Positions 37,491 through 46,359 of a stretch of DNA of 64,000 nt are shown here, piece after piece. Position numbers and translations under genes: made by a program. The DNA is taken from contig NZ_BAABWJ010000008.1 of assembly GCF_040372805.1 (NCBI RefSeq), positions 165,637 through 229,636 on the forward strand, given 5' to 3'. Position 1 is the stretch's first letter. Each line of letters opens with the position of its first letter. The notes beneath the pieces are model-generated. The model made no database searches and was not told the DNA's origin. It was given only the letters and a program-made list of their open reading frames with translations. This stretch comes from Pseudoteredinibacter isoporae_A (GTDB lineage Bacteria > Pseudomonadota > Gammaproteobacteria > Pseudomonadales > Cellvibrionaceae).

Positions 37491-37884
37491 AGGTCTTGGC
37501 ACGGATATTGTGCAAATCGAACGAGTGGCCGCCAGTTTGCAAAGAACCCGTGGGCGACTCTTGCAACGTATTCTGACTCCCCGTGAACAAGAAATTTACC
37601 ATCAAAAAATTGAAGCCAGCGAACAGCAAGCTTTACATTACTTCGCCAAGCGCTTTGCCGCCAAAGAGGCGGTAGGGAAAGCACTCGGAACGGGAATCGG
37701 GCAAGGGGTATCCTGGCATCATATTGAAATCAGTAATAACAGTATTGGTGCACCCGAGGTGTGTTTGACCGAGCAGGCGCAGATTCATATGGAGCGCCTT
37801 GGCGCCGACAGTTGTCATCTGAGTTTGAGTGATGAGCAGGAGTATGCCGTTGCGTTTGTGGTCCTGTCTGCCAAGTTAGGCTAA
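37483..37884 (+). CDS. acpS: Holo-[acyl-carrier-protein] synthase
   Basis: 133-aa phosphopantetheinyl transferase that activates the acyl carrier protein. The Mg-binding motif GTDIVQIERV is at the N-terminus and FAAKEAVGKALGTGIG is central. It overlaps the recO end by 8 bp, implying coupled translation. Confidence 0.95.
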   Translation: MIKGLGTDIVQIERVAASLQRTRGRLLQRILTPREQEIYHQKIEASEQQALHYFAKRFAAKEAVGKALGTGIGQGVSWHHIEISNNSIGAPEVCLTEQAQIHMERLGADSCHLSLSDEQEYAVAFVVLSAKLG

Positions 37885-38050
37885 GATTTTCTTCTTTGGT
37901 CTATTCTGTTTTGCGGGTATTTATTTTACCGCTGTTAGAACAAATCGCCCCAAGCAAAGACTTTATCGCTCTAAGTGGGTGGTTTTCGCTGTGCGGGTGA
38001 GGCATTAGAATAGCCAGCATTCAAAATAAGCAAGTGATGAGAGTGAGCCT

Positions 38051-38947
38051 GTGTTTCCCACTATTGAAGACTATATCGGCAATACCCCCCTGGTTCGTTT
38101 ACAGCGTATGAGCGGACAAAGCAGTAATACAATCTTGCTTAAACTCGAAGGTAATAATCCCGCTGGCTCGGTGAAAGATCGCCCGGCTTTATCGATGATT
38201 CAACGCGCCGAAGCGCGTGGTGACATTAAACCTGGCGATACGCTGATTGAGGCGACCAGTGGTAACACCGGTATCGCTCTGGCAATGGCGGCTGCCATCA
38301 AAGGGTATCGCATGGTCTTGATCATGCCGGCGAACTCCACCCAGGAGCGTAAGGATGCCATGGCAGCCTATGGCGCGACCCTGATTGAAGTCACTCAAGA
38401 GCAGGGGATGGAATATGCCCGTGACTTGGCGACCGAAATGGCGAGTCGTGGTGAAGGGATCGTACTTGATCAGTTTGCTAATCATGACAATCCTCTGGCC
38501 CACTACCAGGGCACGGGCCCGGAAATCTGGCGCCAAAGTGACGGTAAAGTGACACACTTTGTGAGCTCAATGGGAACAACTGGGACCATCATGGGCACTT
38601 CACGTTATCTGAAGGAACAAAACCCCAATATTGAAATTGTCGGTTTGCAGCCAGAAGACGGAGCCAGCATTCCCGGCATTCGTCGCTGGCCTAAAGCGTA
38701 TTTGCCCAGCATTTTTGATGAAACACGCGTTGATCGAGTGATCAATATGGGACAACAGGAAGCCGAAGACACTATGCGTGCATTGGCCCGTGAAGAAGGG
38801 ATCTTCTGCGGGGTTTCTTCCGGTGGTGCTGTTGCTGGTGCATTGCGATTGAATCAGGAGCTGGAAAATGCCGTGATAGTCGCGGTCATCTGTGACCGAG
38901 GTGATCGCTATCTGTCTTCCGGCCTCTATGGGGATAATAAACCCTGA
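38051..38947 (+). CDS. cysM: Cysteine synthase B
   Basis: 298-aa PLP enzyme making cysteine from O-acetylserine and sulfide or thiosulfate. The PLP lysine is in NPAGSVKDRPAL, followed by the TSGNTGIALA loop and the phosphate-binding SSMGTTGTIMGTSRYL. The CysM-type signature GLQPEDGASIPGIRRWP is clear. A GTG start at 38051 fits the family N-terminus (FPTIEDYIGNTPLVRL). It precedes rlmD and relA as in Pseudomonas. Confidence 0.94.
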   Translation: MFPTIEDYIGNTPLVRLQRMSGQSSNTILLKLEGNNPAGSVKDRPALSMIQRAEARGDIKPGDTLIEATSGNTGIALAMAAAIKGYRMVLIMPANSTQERKDAMAAYGATLIEVTQEQGMEYARDLATEMASRGEGIVLDQFANHDNPLAHYQGTGPEIWRQSDGKVTHFVSSMGTTGTIMGTSRYLKEQNPNIEIVGLQPEDGASIPGIRRWPKAYLPSIFDETRVDRVINMGQQEAEDTMRALAREEGIFCGVSSGGAVAGALRLNQELENAVIVAVICDRGDRYLSSGLYGDNKP

Positions 38948-39069
38948 ACATAGGCTTGGCCGTTCATTGGCCTACTCTATCCACGCCAATAGGGCGGTGG
39001 TATTGCCATGGTGAGTCAATGTAAAATAAGGACTTCGCCTCAGGCCATTCAATACCTCTGCCTTTTATT

Positions 39070-40527
39070 ATGGTTCGCTCCTCCCACTTTTCCCGTCTGA
39101 AAACTGCCCAAGCCCTGCGTCAACAGCAGAAGGGCTCTGAAGGCGATATTCAGAACTTTGATCTTCACATCGAAAGCTTGAACGAACATGGTCAAGGTTG
39201 CGCCCAGGGGCCGGCCAAGGAAATGCTTACGGTTCCCTTTGCTCTGCCAGGGGAGCGATGTTCCGCGAAAGGGCGTTTAAATGAACCCCTTCAGCTCCTG
39301 AAGCTTCATGAGGTGAGCGATCAGCGACAGCAAGCGCCTTGTCCTGAGTATGGGGAGTGTGGCGGCTGCCAGTTACAGCATATGCGCTACGCTGAACAAG
39401 TCCGATTTAAGCGTGAGCGCTTGTGGCAGGGGCTTTCAAAATTGATTAACCCCGAGCCAAAGGCTAAACCCAAGAGCAAGCCCAAGCCCAAATTGGGGCG
39501 TAAGCCCTCGCAAAATAAGGCTAATCACCCGGCTTTCAATAGCGATGTTCGGTCCGCTGAAGCGATTTCGATACTGGACAGCTCTGAGCTGGCCTACCGT
39601 CGTCGAGCCCGCTTGGGGATCAGCGAACAAGGGCGTCTGGGCTTTCGTAAAGCCGCCAGCAACGACACCATGAGCATTGAACTGTGCCCGATATTAACGC
39701 CCCCGTTGCAAGCAATGATGCGAGTACTCAACCAAGCGTTAGCGACTTTTCCCAAGGTGGATTGGCGCTCGCACCTGGGACATGTGGAGCTGCTTGATGT
39801 CGAGCCGGCCCCTTTGGCGTTGCTGAGGGTGGTTAAAACCATCCCACAAGGTGCCTTTGAACACCTCAAAACGGTTGTCGCTGAGCATGGCTGGCGTTTG
39901 GCAATCCAGAGTCAAAAGGATGCTGATATCGAGGCTGTGCTGGGTGAGCTGGATAGTTTTTACTCAATTGGTCGGCATACACTGGCGTTTGAGCCCGGCC
40001 GTTTCATTCAGGTGAATGCTGGCCTTAATGAGGCAATGTTGAAGCAGGCCTTGCAATGGCTTCAGCTCCAGAGTGATGAGCGGGTGCTGGATTTATTTTG
40101 CGGGGTAGGTAATTTCACTTTGCCTTTGGCTGAACAGGCCCAGCAGGTGCTGGGAATTGAACTCAGCGAAGACATGGTGTCTACCGCGCAAGACAACGCG
40201 CGGCGTCTGGGTGTGGATAATGTCGAATTTATGGCAGCTAATCTGGATGTGGGCGATGCCTTGTTGTCCAACGATGAACGTTTGACGGAGAGTCGCCCCG
40301 ACGTGGTTTTGTTGGACCCTCCAAGGGCCGGAGCTGGGGGATTTATTCCCACATTGCTCGAACTTTCCCCTGAACGAATACTCTATATCTCTTGTCATCA
40401 GGGCAGCTTACTGAGAGATTTACGCCGCTTGGGGCAGGCCTCATACCGCCTCGAAAAATTATCCCTTATGGATATGTTTCCGAATACGGAACATGTAGAA
40501 TGCATGGCGCTGTTGCGCAAAGGATGA
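39070..40527 (+). CDS. rlmD: 23S rRNA (uracil-1939-C5) methyltransferase RlmD
   Basis: 485-aa radical-independent, SAM-dependent RNA methyltransferase. It has a TRAM domain (about 28-82), [4Fe-4S]-binding cysteines Cys91, Cys97 and Cys100 plus one in IELCPIL, the SAM motif VLDLFCGVGNFTLPLA, and the nucleophile Cys in YISCHQGSLLRDL. An unusual Lys/Pro-rich insert at about residues 129-170 (KAKPKSKPKPKLGRKP) lies between the iron-sulfur domain and the central domain. This makes the protein about 40 residues longer than usual. Confidence 0.92.
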   Translation: MVRSSHFSRLKTAQALRQQQKGSEGDIQNFDLHIESLNEHGQGCAQGPAKEMLTVPFALPGERCSAKGRLNEPLQLLKLHEVSDQRQQAPCPEYGECGGCQLQHMRYAEQVRFKRERLWQGLSKLINPEPKAKPKSKPKPKLGRKPSQNKANHPAFNSDVRSAEAISILDSSELAYRRRARLGISEQGRLGFRKAASNDTMSIELCPILTPPLQAMMRVLNQALATFPKVDWRSHLGHVELLDVEPAPLALLRVVKTIPQGAFEHLKTVVAEHGWRLAIQSQKDADIEAVLGELDSFYSIGRHTLAFEPGRFIQVNAGLNEAMLKQALQWLQLQSDERVLDLFCGVGNFTLPLAEQAQQVLGIELSEDMVSTAQDNARRLGVDNVEFMAANLDVGDALLSNDERLTESRPDVVLLDPPRAGAGGFIPTLLELSPERILYISCHQGSLLRDLRRLGQASYRLEKLSLMDMFPNTEHVECMALLRKG

Positions 40528-40675
40528 CGGATATCGCTGCAGCAAGAATCAAAAGCTGAGCCGAACAAGAATAACAACAGTAATCGTATTCGATAGCAGG
40601 AGCGTCCACGAATCGTTAGACCTGATTGAAGTGGTCAGTTTGGAATGGCCTGGTTTAACGCAGTGAATGAATTTT

Positions 40676-42922
40676 ATGGTCAAAGTACGCGAAGATCACC
40701 CCATCAGCGCCGACGGTAGTGTTGATATCCCTTCCTGGATCCGGCGTTTACAATCCCGATTTGAAGATCCCGATCACCTGAGTCCCGCCGATCAAGCGTT
40801 GATGCTGCAGGTATGCCAATATGTGCAGGAAATTGAGGAAAGTGTAGAACCTTCTGAAAACAGCTGGGCCGATAGCCAGGGCTGTTTCCGCACGGGTCTC
40901 GAAATGGCCGAGATTTTGGCGGACCTGCAAGCGGACACAGAAGTTTTGCTGGCGGCCATCCTCTACCGGGCGGTGCGTGAACACAAATTATCACTCGCGA
41001 AAGTTGAAAAAAAATACGGCGACAGCATCGCTGGTTTGATTTCCGGCGTGTTACGCATGGCGGCAATCAGTAATCTTCGCAACGACAGCGAAGAAAGTGT
41101 GCTGGGTAGCCCTTCAGCAGAACAAGCTGAAAATATTCGTAAAATGCTAGTGGCCATGGTGGACGATGTTCGCGTGGCACTGATTAAGCTCGCGGAACGA
41201 ACCTGTGCCATTCGAGCGGCCAAACATGCCAATGACGAAAAGAAGCGGCGGGTTGCTCGTGAAGTGTCTGATGTGTATGCCCCATTGGCGCATCGCCTTG
41301 GTATTGGCCACATCAAATGGGAGTTGGAGGACCTGGCATTTCGCTACCTCGAACCCGATGATTATATGCACATTGCGAAACTGCTCGATGAACGCCGTGT
41401 TGATCGTCAGGATTATATCGAGAATGTCATTCAGCATTTGCAGGACGCGGCCACTGAAGCGCGTATTGAAGCGGAGATTCAAGGGCGCGCCAAACACATC
41501 TACAGCATCTGGCGGAAAATGCGCCGCAAGGATATCGGATTCTCTCAGGTCTATGACATTCGCGCGGTACGTGTACTGGTGCCGACAGTTCGAGATTGTT
41601 ACACCATTCTCGGGATTGTTCACAGTCAGTGGCGTCTGATTCCCAATGAGTTCGATGACTACATCGCGTCTCCGAAGGAGAACGGTTATCGCTCTCTGCA
41701 CACGGCTGTTATCGGTCCTGATCGAAAGGTACTCGAGATTCAAATCCGTACGCATTCCATGCATGAGGAAGCTGAGTTCGGTGTTTGCGCCCATTGGAAG
41801 TACAAGGGCACGGACGACAATCAAAACCAGGACAGCTACGAGCAAAAAATCGCCTGGTTACGCCAAGTCCTGGAGTGGAGCGAAGAGTTGGGCACTAATG
41901 CCCTGGAAGACGATCTTCAGCGCGGTGTTGAACAAGATCGCGTTTATGTCTTTACTCCCGATGGACATGTTATCGACTTACCACCGGCTGCTACGGTTTT
42001 GGATTTTGCTTACCGTATTCATACCGATGTTGGCCATCGTTGTTGTGGCGCCAAGTTGAATGGTCGAATTGTTCCACTTAACCAGACTGTCAGTACTGGT
42101 GATCAGATTGAAATTCTGACCGGCAAACGAGAATCACCGAGTCGGGATTGGTTGTCTCCGGCTCTGGGTTACCTCAATACCGCTCGGGCTCGAGCCAAAG
42201 TTCAACAGTGGTTTAAGTTGCAGGCCAGGGATCAGCATCTGGCCAGTGGACGAGCGTTGCTGGATAAAGAATTCAAGCGTCTGGCGGTCGATAATCTGGA
42301 TTTCGAAGCCCTGGCCCAACGCTTAAATCTTACCAGCCTTGAGGGTCTGTACGTGGCCGTTGGTGCTAGTGACATCAGTGTTGGCCAAGTGCTCAATGCC
42401 GCGCAAAAAATGCTGGGTCAGGATCAGCACCATCCAACGCAATTGGTAGGGCGGGCGAGCGAGCAATTTAATAACGACGATGTTTACATTGACGGTGTCG
42501 GCAATTTAATGACGACGTTTGCACGTTGTTGTCATCCGGTACCGGGCGATAGTATCGCCGGCTACATTACTCTGGGTCGCGGTGTATCCATCCATCGACA
42601 GGACTGCTCGAATTTACTGCAACTGCAAATGGAAGAGCCCACTCGAATTATCGAGGTGTCCTGGTCAGCGGCTCCCCAGGATGTATATGCAGTGTCCATC
42701 AATGTTGAAGCCATTGATCGTCATGGCCTGCTGCGTGACATTACCGCCTTGCTGGATGTAGAGCGTATCAATATTACGGCTATGCACACTCAATCGAATA
42801 AAAGTTCTCACTCAGTGAGCATGCAATTTGATATTGAAATTCACAGTTACAGTGAATTGAGCCGGGTATTGGAACGTTTGAATCGCCTGCCTAATGTTGA
42901 GTCCGCCAGCCGAAAGAAATAA
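40676..42922 (+). CDS. relA: (p)ppGpp synthetase I
   Basis: 748-aa stringent-response enzyme that makes (p)ppGpp on ribosomes stalled with uncharged tRNA. The N-terminal hydrolase domain is degenerate (no HD pair; AAILYRAVREHKLS). The synthetase domain has the RelA-type EFDD acidic motif (IPNEFDDYIASPKENGY), followed by TGS (VYVFTPDGHVIDLPPAATVL), a zinc-finger region and an ACT domain. An ATG 9 bp upstream (40667) is an alternative start. A hairpin overlaps its stop codon. Confidence 0.95.
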   Translation: MVKVREDHPISADGSVDIPSWIRRLQSRFEDPDHLSPADQALMLQVCQYVQEIEESVEPSENSWADSQGCFRTGLEMAEILADLQADTEVLLAAILYRAVREHKLSLAKVEKKYGDSIAGLISGVLRMAAISNLRNDSEESVLGSPSAEQAENIRKMLVAMVDDVRVALIKLAERTCAIRAAKHANDEKKRRVAREVSDVYAPLAHRLGIGHIKWELEDLAFRYLEPDDYMHIAKLLDERRVDRQDYIENVIQHLQDAATEARIEAEIQGRAKHIYSIWRKMRRKDIGFSQVYDIRAVRVLVPTVRDCYTILGIVHSQWRLIPNEFDDYIASPKENGYRSLHTAVIGPDRKVLEIQIRTHSMHEEAEFGVCAHWKYKGTDDNQNQDSYEQKIAWLRQVLEWSEELGTNALEDDLQRGVEQDRVYVFTPDGHVIDLPPAATVLDFAYRIHTDVGHRCCGAKLNGRIVPLNQTVSTGDQIEILTGKRESPSRDWLSPALGYLNTARARAKVQQWFKLQARDQHLASGRALLDKEFKRLAVDNLDFEALAQRLNLTSLEGLYVAVGASDISVGQVLNAAQKMLGQDQHHPTQLVGRASEQFNNDDVYIDGVGNLMTTFARCCHPVPGDSIAGYITLGRGVSIHRQDCSNLLQLQMEEPTRIIEVSWSAAPQDVYAVSINVEAIDRHGLLRDITALLDVERINITAMHTQSNKSSHSVSMQFDIEIHSYSELSRVLERLNRLPNVESASRKK

Positions 42923-42940
42923 GCCCGGGGCTTATTTCTT
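42914..42940 (+). terminator. Stem-loop spanning the relA stop
   Basis: Perfect 11-bp inverted repeat AAGAAATAAGC / GCTTATTTCTT with a CCGGG loop. The relA stop codon lies in its left arm. There is no T tract, so it may stabilise the mRNA end or attenuate mazG instead of terminating fully. Confidence 0.45.
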
Positions 42941-42980
42941 ATCCCTCCAATACTGAAAAATATAGAACACGAGAAGGTTT

Positions 42981-43781
42981 ATGAGTGAGACGCAAAGCAT
43001 GGATCAATTATTGGCAATAATGACTCAGCTGCGAAACCCTGAGGGCGGTTGTCCTTGGGATTTGGAACAAAACTTTGCGTCCATTGTGCCCTCGACGTTG
43101 GAAGAAGCGTACGAAGTGGCCGATGCCATTGAAAGTAATGATATGCCTCAGTTAAAAGAAGAGCTGGGCGATTTGTTGTTTCAAGTGGTGTTTTACAGCC
43201 AGTTGGGCAAAGAAGGCAATCTTTTTGACTTCAATGATGTTGCCGATGCAATCAGTCAGAAATTGCTGCATCGTCACCCCCATGTGTTCGGCGACAAACA
43301 CCTCCAAGATGAAGACGCGATTCATCAAAACTGGGAAAATTTAAAAGCGCAGGAACGGGCGGCCAAGGGACTGTCTTCGGTATTGGCGGACATTCCCCTT
43401 GCATTGCCGGCCTTGAGTCGGGCTCAGAAATTACAACGCCGTGCCGCAAACGTAGGCTTTGACTGGAAAACCCCCCAGGCAGTCCTGGATAAACTCGATG
43501 AAGAGCATCAAGAATTCACCGAAGCGATGACCGCGAATAATCGTGAGGCGATGGCTGACGAACTGGGGGATATGATGTTTTGTCTGGTCAACCTTGCCCG
43601 CCATCTCAAGCTTGACGCAGAGACGGTATTACGCCAGGCCAATCGAAAGTTTGAGCGTCGGTTTAACGACGTTGAGACGCAAGTGGTTCACAGCGGTGAG
43701 GATTGGCCCGCACACAGCCCAGAGCAACTTGAGGCCTACTGGCGACAGGCGAAGGAGAATACCCGCAACAACCTCGACTAA
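42981..43781 (+). CDS. mazG: Nucleoside triphosphate pyrophosphohydrolase MazG
   Basis: 266-aa tandem-domain house-cleaning enzyme that hydrolyses NTPs to NMP and pyrophosphate. Two EExxE-type metal sites are visible: EEAYEVADAIE with EELGDLLFQVVF in the first domain, and EEHQEFTEA with DELGDMMFCLVN in the second. It follows relA by 58 bp, the usual neighbour pair; in E. coli MazG counters ppGpp accumulation. Confidence 0.95.
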   Translation: MSETQSMDQLLAIMTQLRNPEGGCPWDLEQNFASIVPSTLEEAYEVADAIESNDMPQLKEELGDLLFQVVFYSQLGKEGNLFDFNDVADAISQKLLHRHPHVFGDKHLQDEDAIHQNWENLKAQERAAKGLSSVLADIPLALPALSRAQKLQRRAANVGFDWKTPQAVLDKLDEEHQEFTEAMTANNREAMADELGDMMFCLVNLARHLKLDAETVLRQANRKFERRFNDVETQVVHSGEDWPAHSPEQLEAYWRQAKENTRNNLD

Positions 43782-44105
43782 TGTCCAGTAATCCCGTCGT
43801 GGTGAAAGCTTTTATAGTGTCGCCCCATGAGAGAAAGAGGGCACTGGTTTTATCGGTGGCCTGACGAAGCCAAATGTATGGGGAATTCAGCCGACAAGAA
43901 TGGGAATGTGTCATTTTGTTTAAATAATGAACAGTTTGGCTTTCCCTCAGCGCTATTTCCCTTGTGATTGATACGGCCTAAGTGTATGGTTACGGCCCTC
44001 TCAATCCCGTATGTAAAGCGCTCCATAGAAGTGCCTCGGGAAGCCGAGCCGCCAAACGAGCGGCCCGCTGTGAACAAGTTTCTACAATATTAGGAGAACT
44101 CCGTA
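43782..44105. other. Intergenic region between mazG and adk
   Basis: 324 bp without a convincing gene. A strong ribosome site (TAGGAGAA) precedes adk. A GCCGC/GCGGC small inverted repeat lies near 44050-44068. A 46-codon frame at 43827-43967 has no ribosome site and no similarity that I recognise. Confidence 0.4.
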
Positions 44106-44756
44106 ATGCGAGTCATTTTATTAGGTGCTCCAGGCGCTGGTAAGGGTACGCAGGCCCAATTCATTATGGAACAGTACAATATTCCTCAGATTTCCACTGG
44201 GGATATGTTGCGCGCGGCGGTGAAAGCGGGTACCGAGTTGGGTTTGAAGGTTAAAGATATTATGGCCAGTGGCGGCCTGGTGTCAGATCAAATCATTATT
44301 GCTCTGGTTAAAGAGCGTATTACCCAGGATGACTGTGCCAATGGCTTCCTGTTTGATGGTTTCCCTCGCACCATTCCGCAGGCTGAAGCTCTGCTGGAAT
44401 CTGGTGTCGACATCGATCATGTTATTGAAATTGATGTGGATGATGAAGAAATCGTATCTCGTTTGAGTGGTCGTCGTGTTCATGAAGCGTCTGGCCGCGT
44501 TTATCATCTGGTTTACAACCCGCCGAAGAACGAAGGCGTTGATGATGAGAGCGGTGAGCCATTAGTGCAGCGCCCGGATGATCAAGAAGATACCGTACGC
44601 AAGCGTTTGGCGGTATATCATGATCAAACCAAGCCTCTGGTGAGCTTTTATCAGGAATTATCTGCTTCAGGCAAGGCCGATACCAAGTACGCAAATGTTC
44701 CTGGTGTTGGGAATATGGAAGACATTAAAGCGAAAGTATTTGCGGCATTGTCTTAA
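44106..44756 (+). CDS. adk: Adenylate kinase
   Basis: 216-aa enzyme interconverting ATP + AMP and 2 ADP. The P-loop GAPGAGKGT is at residue 7, the AMP-binding segment is DGFPRTIPQAEAL, and the long LID domain (about 122-159) lacks the four zinc cysteines, as in other gram-negative enzymes. It ends before a strong terminator. Confidence 0.97.
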   Translation: MRVILLGAPGAGKGTQAQFIMEQYNIPQISTGDMLRAAVKAGTELGLKVKDIMASGGLVSDQIIIALVKERITQDDCANGFLFDGFPRTIPQAEALLESGVDIDHVIEIDVDDEEIVSRLSGRRVHEASGRVYHLVYNPPKNEGVDDESGEPLVQRPDDQEDTVRKRLAVYHDQTKPLVSFYQELSASGKADTKYANVPGVGNMEDIKAKVFAALS

Positions 44757-44778
44757 GTATTTCGCCGGCTTCAAAAGG

Positions 44779-44800
44779 CCCCGCTCAGCGGGGTTTTTTT
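44779..44800 (+). terminator. Rho-independent terminator of adk
   Basis: CCCCGC-TCA-GCGGGG hairpin followed by T7, 22 bp after the adk stop. Confidence 0.93.
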
Positions 44801-44894
44801 ATGCCTGCAAGAATGGTCGCAAAGTGAATTGTTACTTTAGTGAGGTTTTCGTTAGTATTCCCATTTGGATAGAGTCCTGATAAGGAAAATAAGC

Positions 44895-45908
44895 ATGCCC
44901 GCGCCATCCCTTGATGCCCTGCCGCAAGCCAAAAAAACTGCGGTGTTGTTAGTGAATTTGGGCACACCCGAAACCGCCGAGCCAAAGTCCGTTAAAAAAT
45001 TCCTGGGTGAATTCCTGAGTGATCGCCGGGTAGTGGAGATCCCCCGTTTGATCTGGTGGCCAATTTTGAACGGCATTATTCTAACCACGAGACCCAAAGC
45101 GGTAGCCAAAGCGTATCAATCTATTTGGTGGGAAGAGGGCTCCCCGTTAAGAGTGATTACCGAACGCCAGAAAGACGCTCTACAGAGAACGCTGAATGAG
45201 CGTTTTCCCCATCGTCAAATCATTGTTGAGTACGCCATGAGTTATGGTGCGCCAAGTATTGCCGAGCAAGTGAAAACCTTGCAGCAGCAGGGGGTGGATC
45301 AGATAGCGGTTTTGCCAATGTACCCCCAGTATTCCGCGACCACCACAGCCGTGGTGTACGACCAGATTGGCAAACTGCAACAACAACAGCGGAATATTGC
45401 CGATACCCGAATCAATAAGTACTACTTCGATCGTCCTTCTTATATTAAGGCCCTGGCTGAGTCTGTTCGGGAGCATCGCCGAAAAGAGGGAAGTGCAGAG
45501 CGCTTATTGATGTCTTTCCATGGTATCCCCAAACGCTGTGTTGATTTGGGCGATCCGTATTACCAACACTGTGTCGCCACCGCTGAAGCATTGGCGAGTG
45601 AATTGGGGCTGGAAGATGCCGAATGGGGTCTGAGCTTTCAATCCAGATTGGGTAAAGCGGAATGGCTAAAACCCTATACCAGTGATATCGCTAAGGAATG
45701 GGGGAGCGAAAAGCTGGCCTCGCTTGATGTTATTTGCCCGGCATTCTCGGCGGACTGTTTGGAAACACTGGAAGAAATTTCAGAGGAGATTCGTGAGGAA
45801 TTTCAGGCCGCCGGTGGCGGTACCTTTTCTTACATCCCTTGTTTGAACGATTCCGATGCTCACATTGAGTGTTTGGCTGAGATTTCCGAGGAGTTATTGG
45901 CGCTCTAA
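44895..45908 (+). CDS. hemH: Ferrochelatase
   Basis: 337-aa enzyme inserting Fe(II) into protoporphyrin IX, the last step of haem synthesis. Conserved segments VLLVNLGTPETAEPKSV, the catalytic His in LLMSFHGIPKRCVD and the Glu in CPAFSADCLETLEEI are intact. The start at 44895 has AAGGA upstream and begins at the family position; an upstream in-frame ATG adds ten residues. Confidence 0.95.
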   Translation: MPAPSLDALPQAKKTAVLLVNLGTPETAEPKSVKKFLGEFLSDRRVVEIPRLIWWPILNGIILTTRPKAVAKAYQSIWWEEGSPLRVITERQKDALQRTLNERFPHRQIIVEYAMSYGAPSIAEQVKTLQQQGVDQIAVLPMYPQYSATTTAVVYDQIGKLQQQQRNIADTRINKYYFDRPSYIKALAESVREHRRKEGSAERLLMSFHGIPKRCVDLGDPYYQHCVATAEALASELGLEDAEWGLSFQSRLGKAEWLKPYTSDIAKEWGSEKLASLDVICPAFSADCLETLEEISEEIREEFQAAGGGTFSYIPCLNDSDAHIECLAEISEELLAL

Positions 45909-46359
45909 ATGAAAATAATGCTCATTTTTCAAAACGGGCGTTTGGGAAATGGGCATGACGGCAAATTTGAATATCTAAAACCGGATTTCAGTCGTCCTGC
46001 CGCTTTTGGTTTTATTATTTTTGTCCTTTTGATGATCTTTTCGATCACGTTTTTTCTGCAAGTTCCCCTTTGTGTAGTCCGTCCCGTTTTTTCTTTGTGT
46101 TTATTCGAACCGGTTCATCTTTTGTTAATGCCTTCATATTGAGTGACTCCTCAGCAGAGTTAAAAGCGTAAAATTTCTCCCGGAACGGATAAAAATTAAA
46201 AAAATCAGCAAAAATTTCTCTTTTCGATGCAAAAAAGCGTTGTAAAAACGTGCAAATTGGTTTTTTTTTAAATAATATCGGCTTTAGCCCTTGGGCTGTT
46301 GAATTTTTGTGCTATTGTTCTAAGTGCTAGTGGACTGGCATCTATCGAGGAGAAACCTT
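45909..46359. other. AT-rich intergenic region upstream of the histone-like gene
   Basis: 451 bp, markedly AT-rich in its second half with long A and T runs (46190-46275), which suggests intrinsically curved DNA. A 77-codon frame with one hydrophobic stretch starts right after the hemH stop but has no ribosome site of its own and was not accepted as a gene. Confidence 0.4.
46291..46318 (+). promoter_or_regulatory. Candidate sigma70 promoter of the algP-like gene
   Basis: TTGGGC at 46291-46296, a 16-bp spacer and TATTGT at 46313-46318, about 40 bp before the start codon and downstream of A/T tracts. Confidence 0.4.

Noticed and set aside
43827..43967. 46-codon ORF (MRERGHWFYRWPDEAK...) between mazG and adk
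   Set aside because: No Shine-Dalgarno sequence and no similarity that I recognise; the frame is short enough to arise by chance.
45909..46142. 77-codon ORF with one hydrophobic stretch directly after hemH
   Set aside because: No ribosome site, odd composition (many Phe/Leu from T-rich DNA), no recognisable family; probably an AT-rich chance frame.
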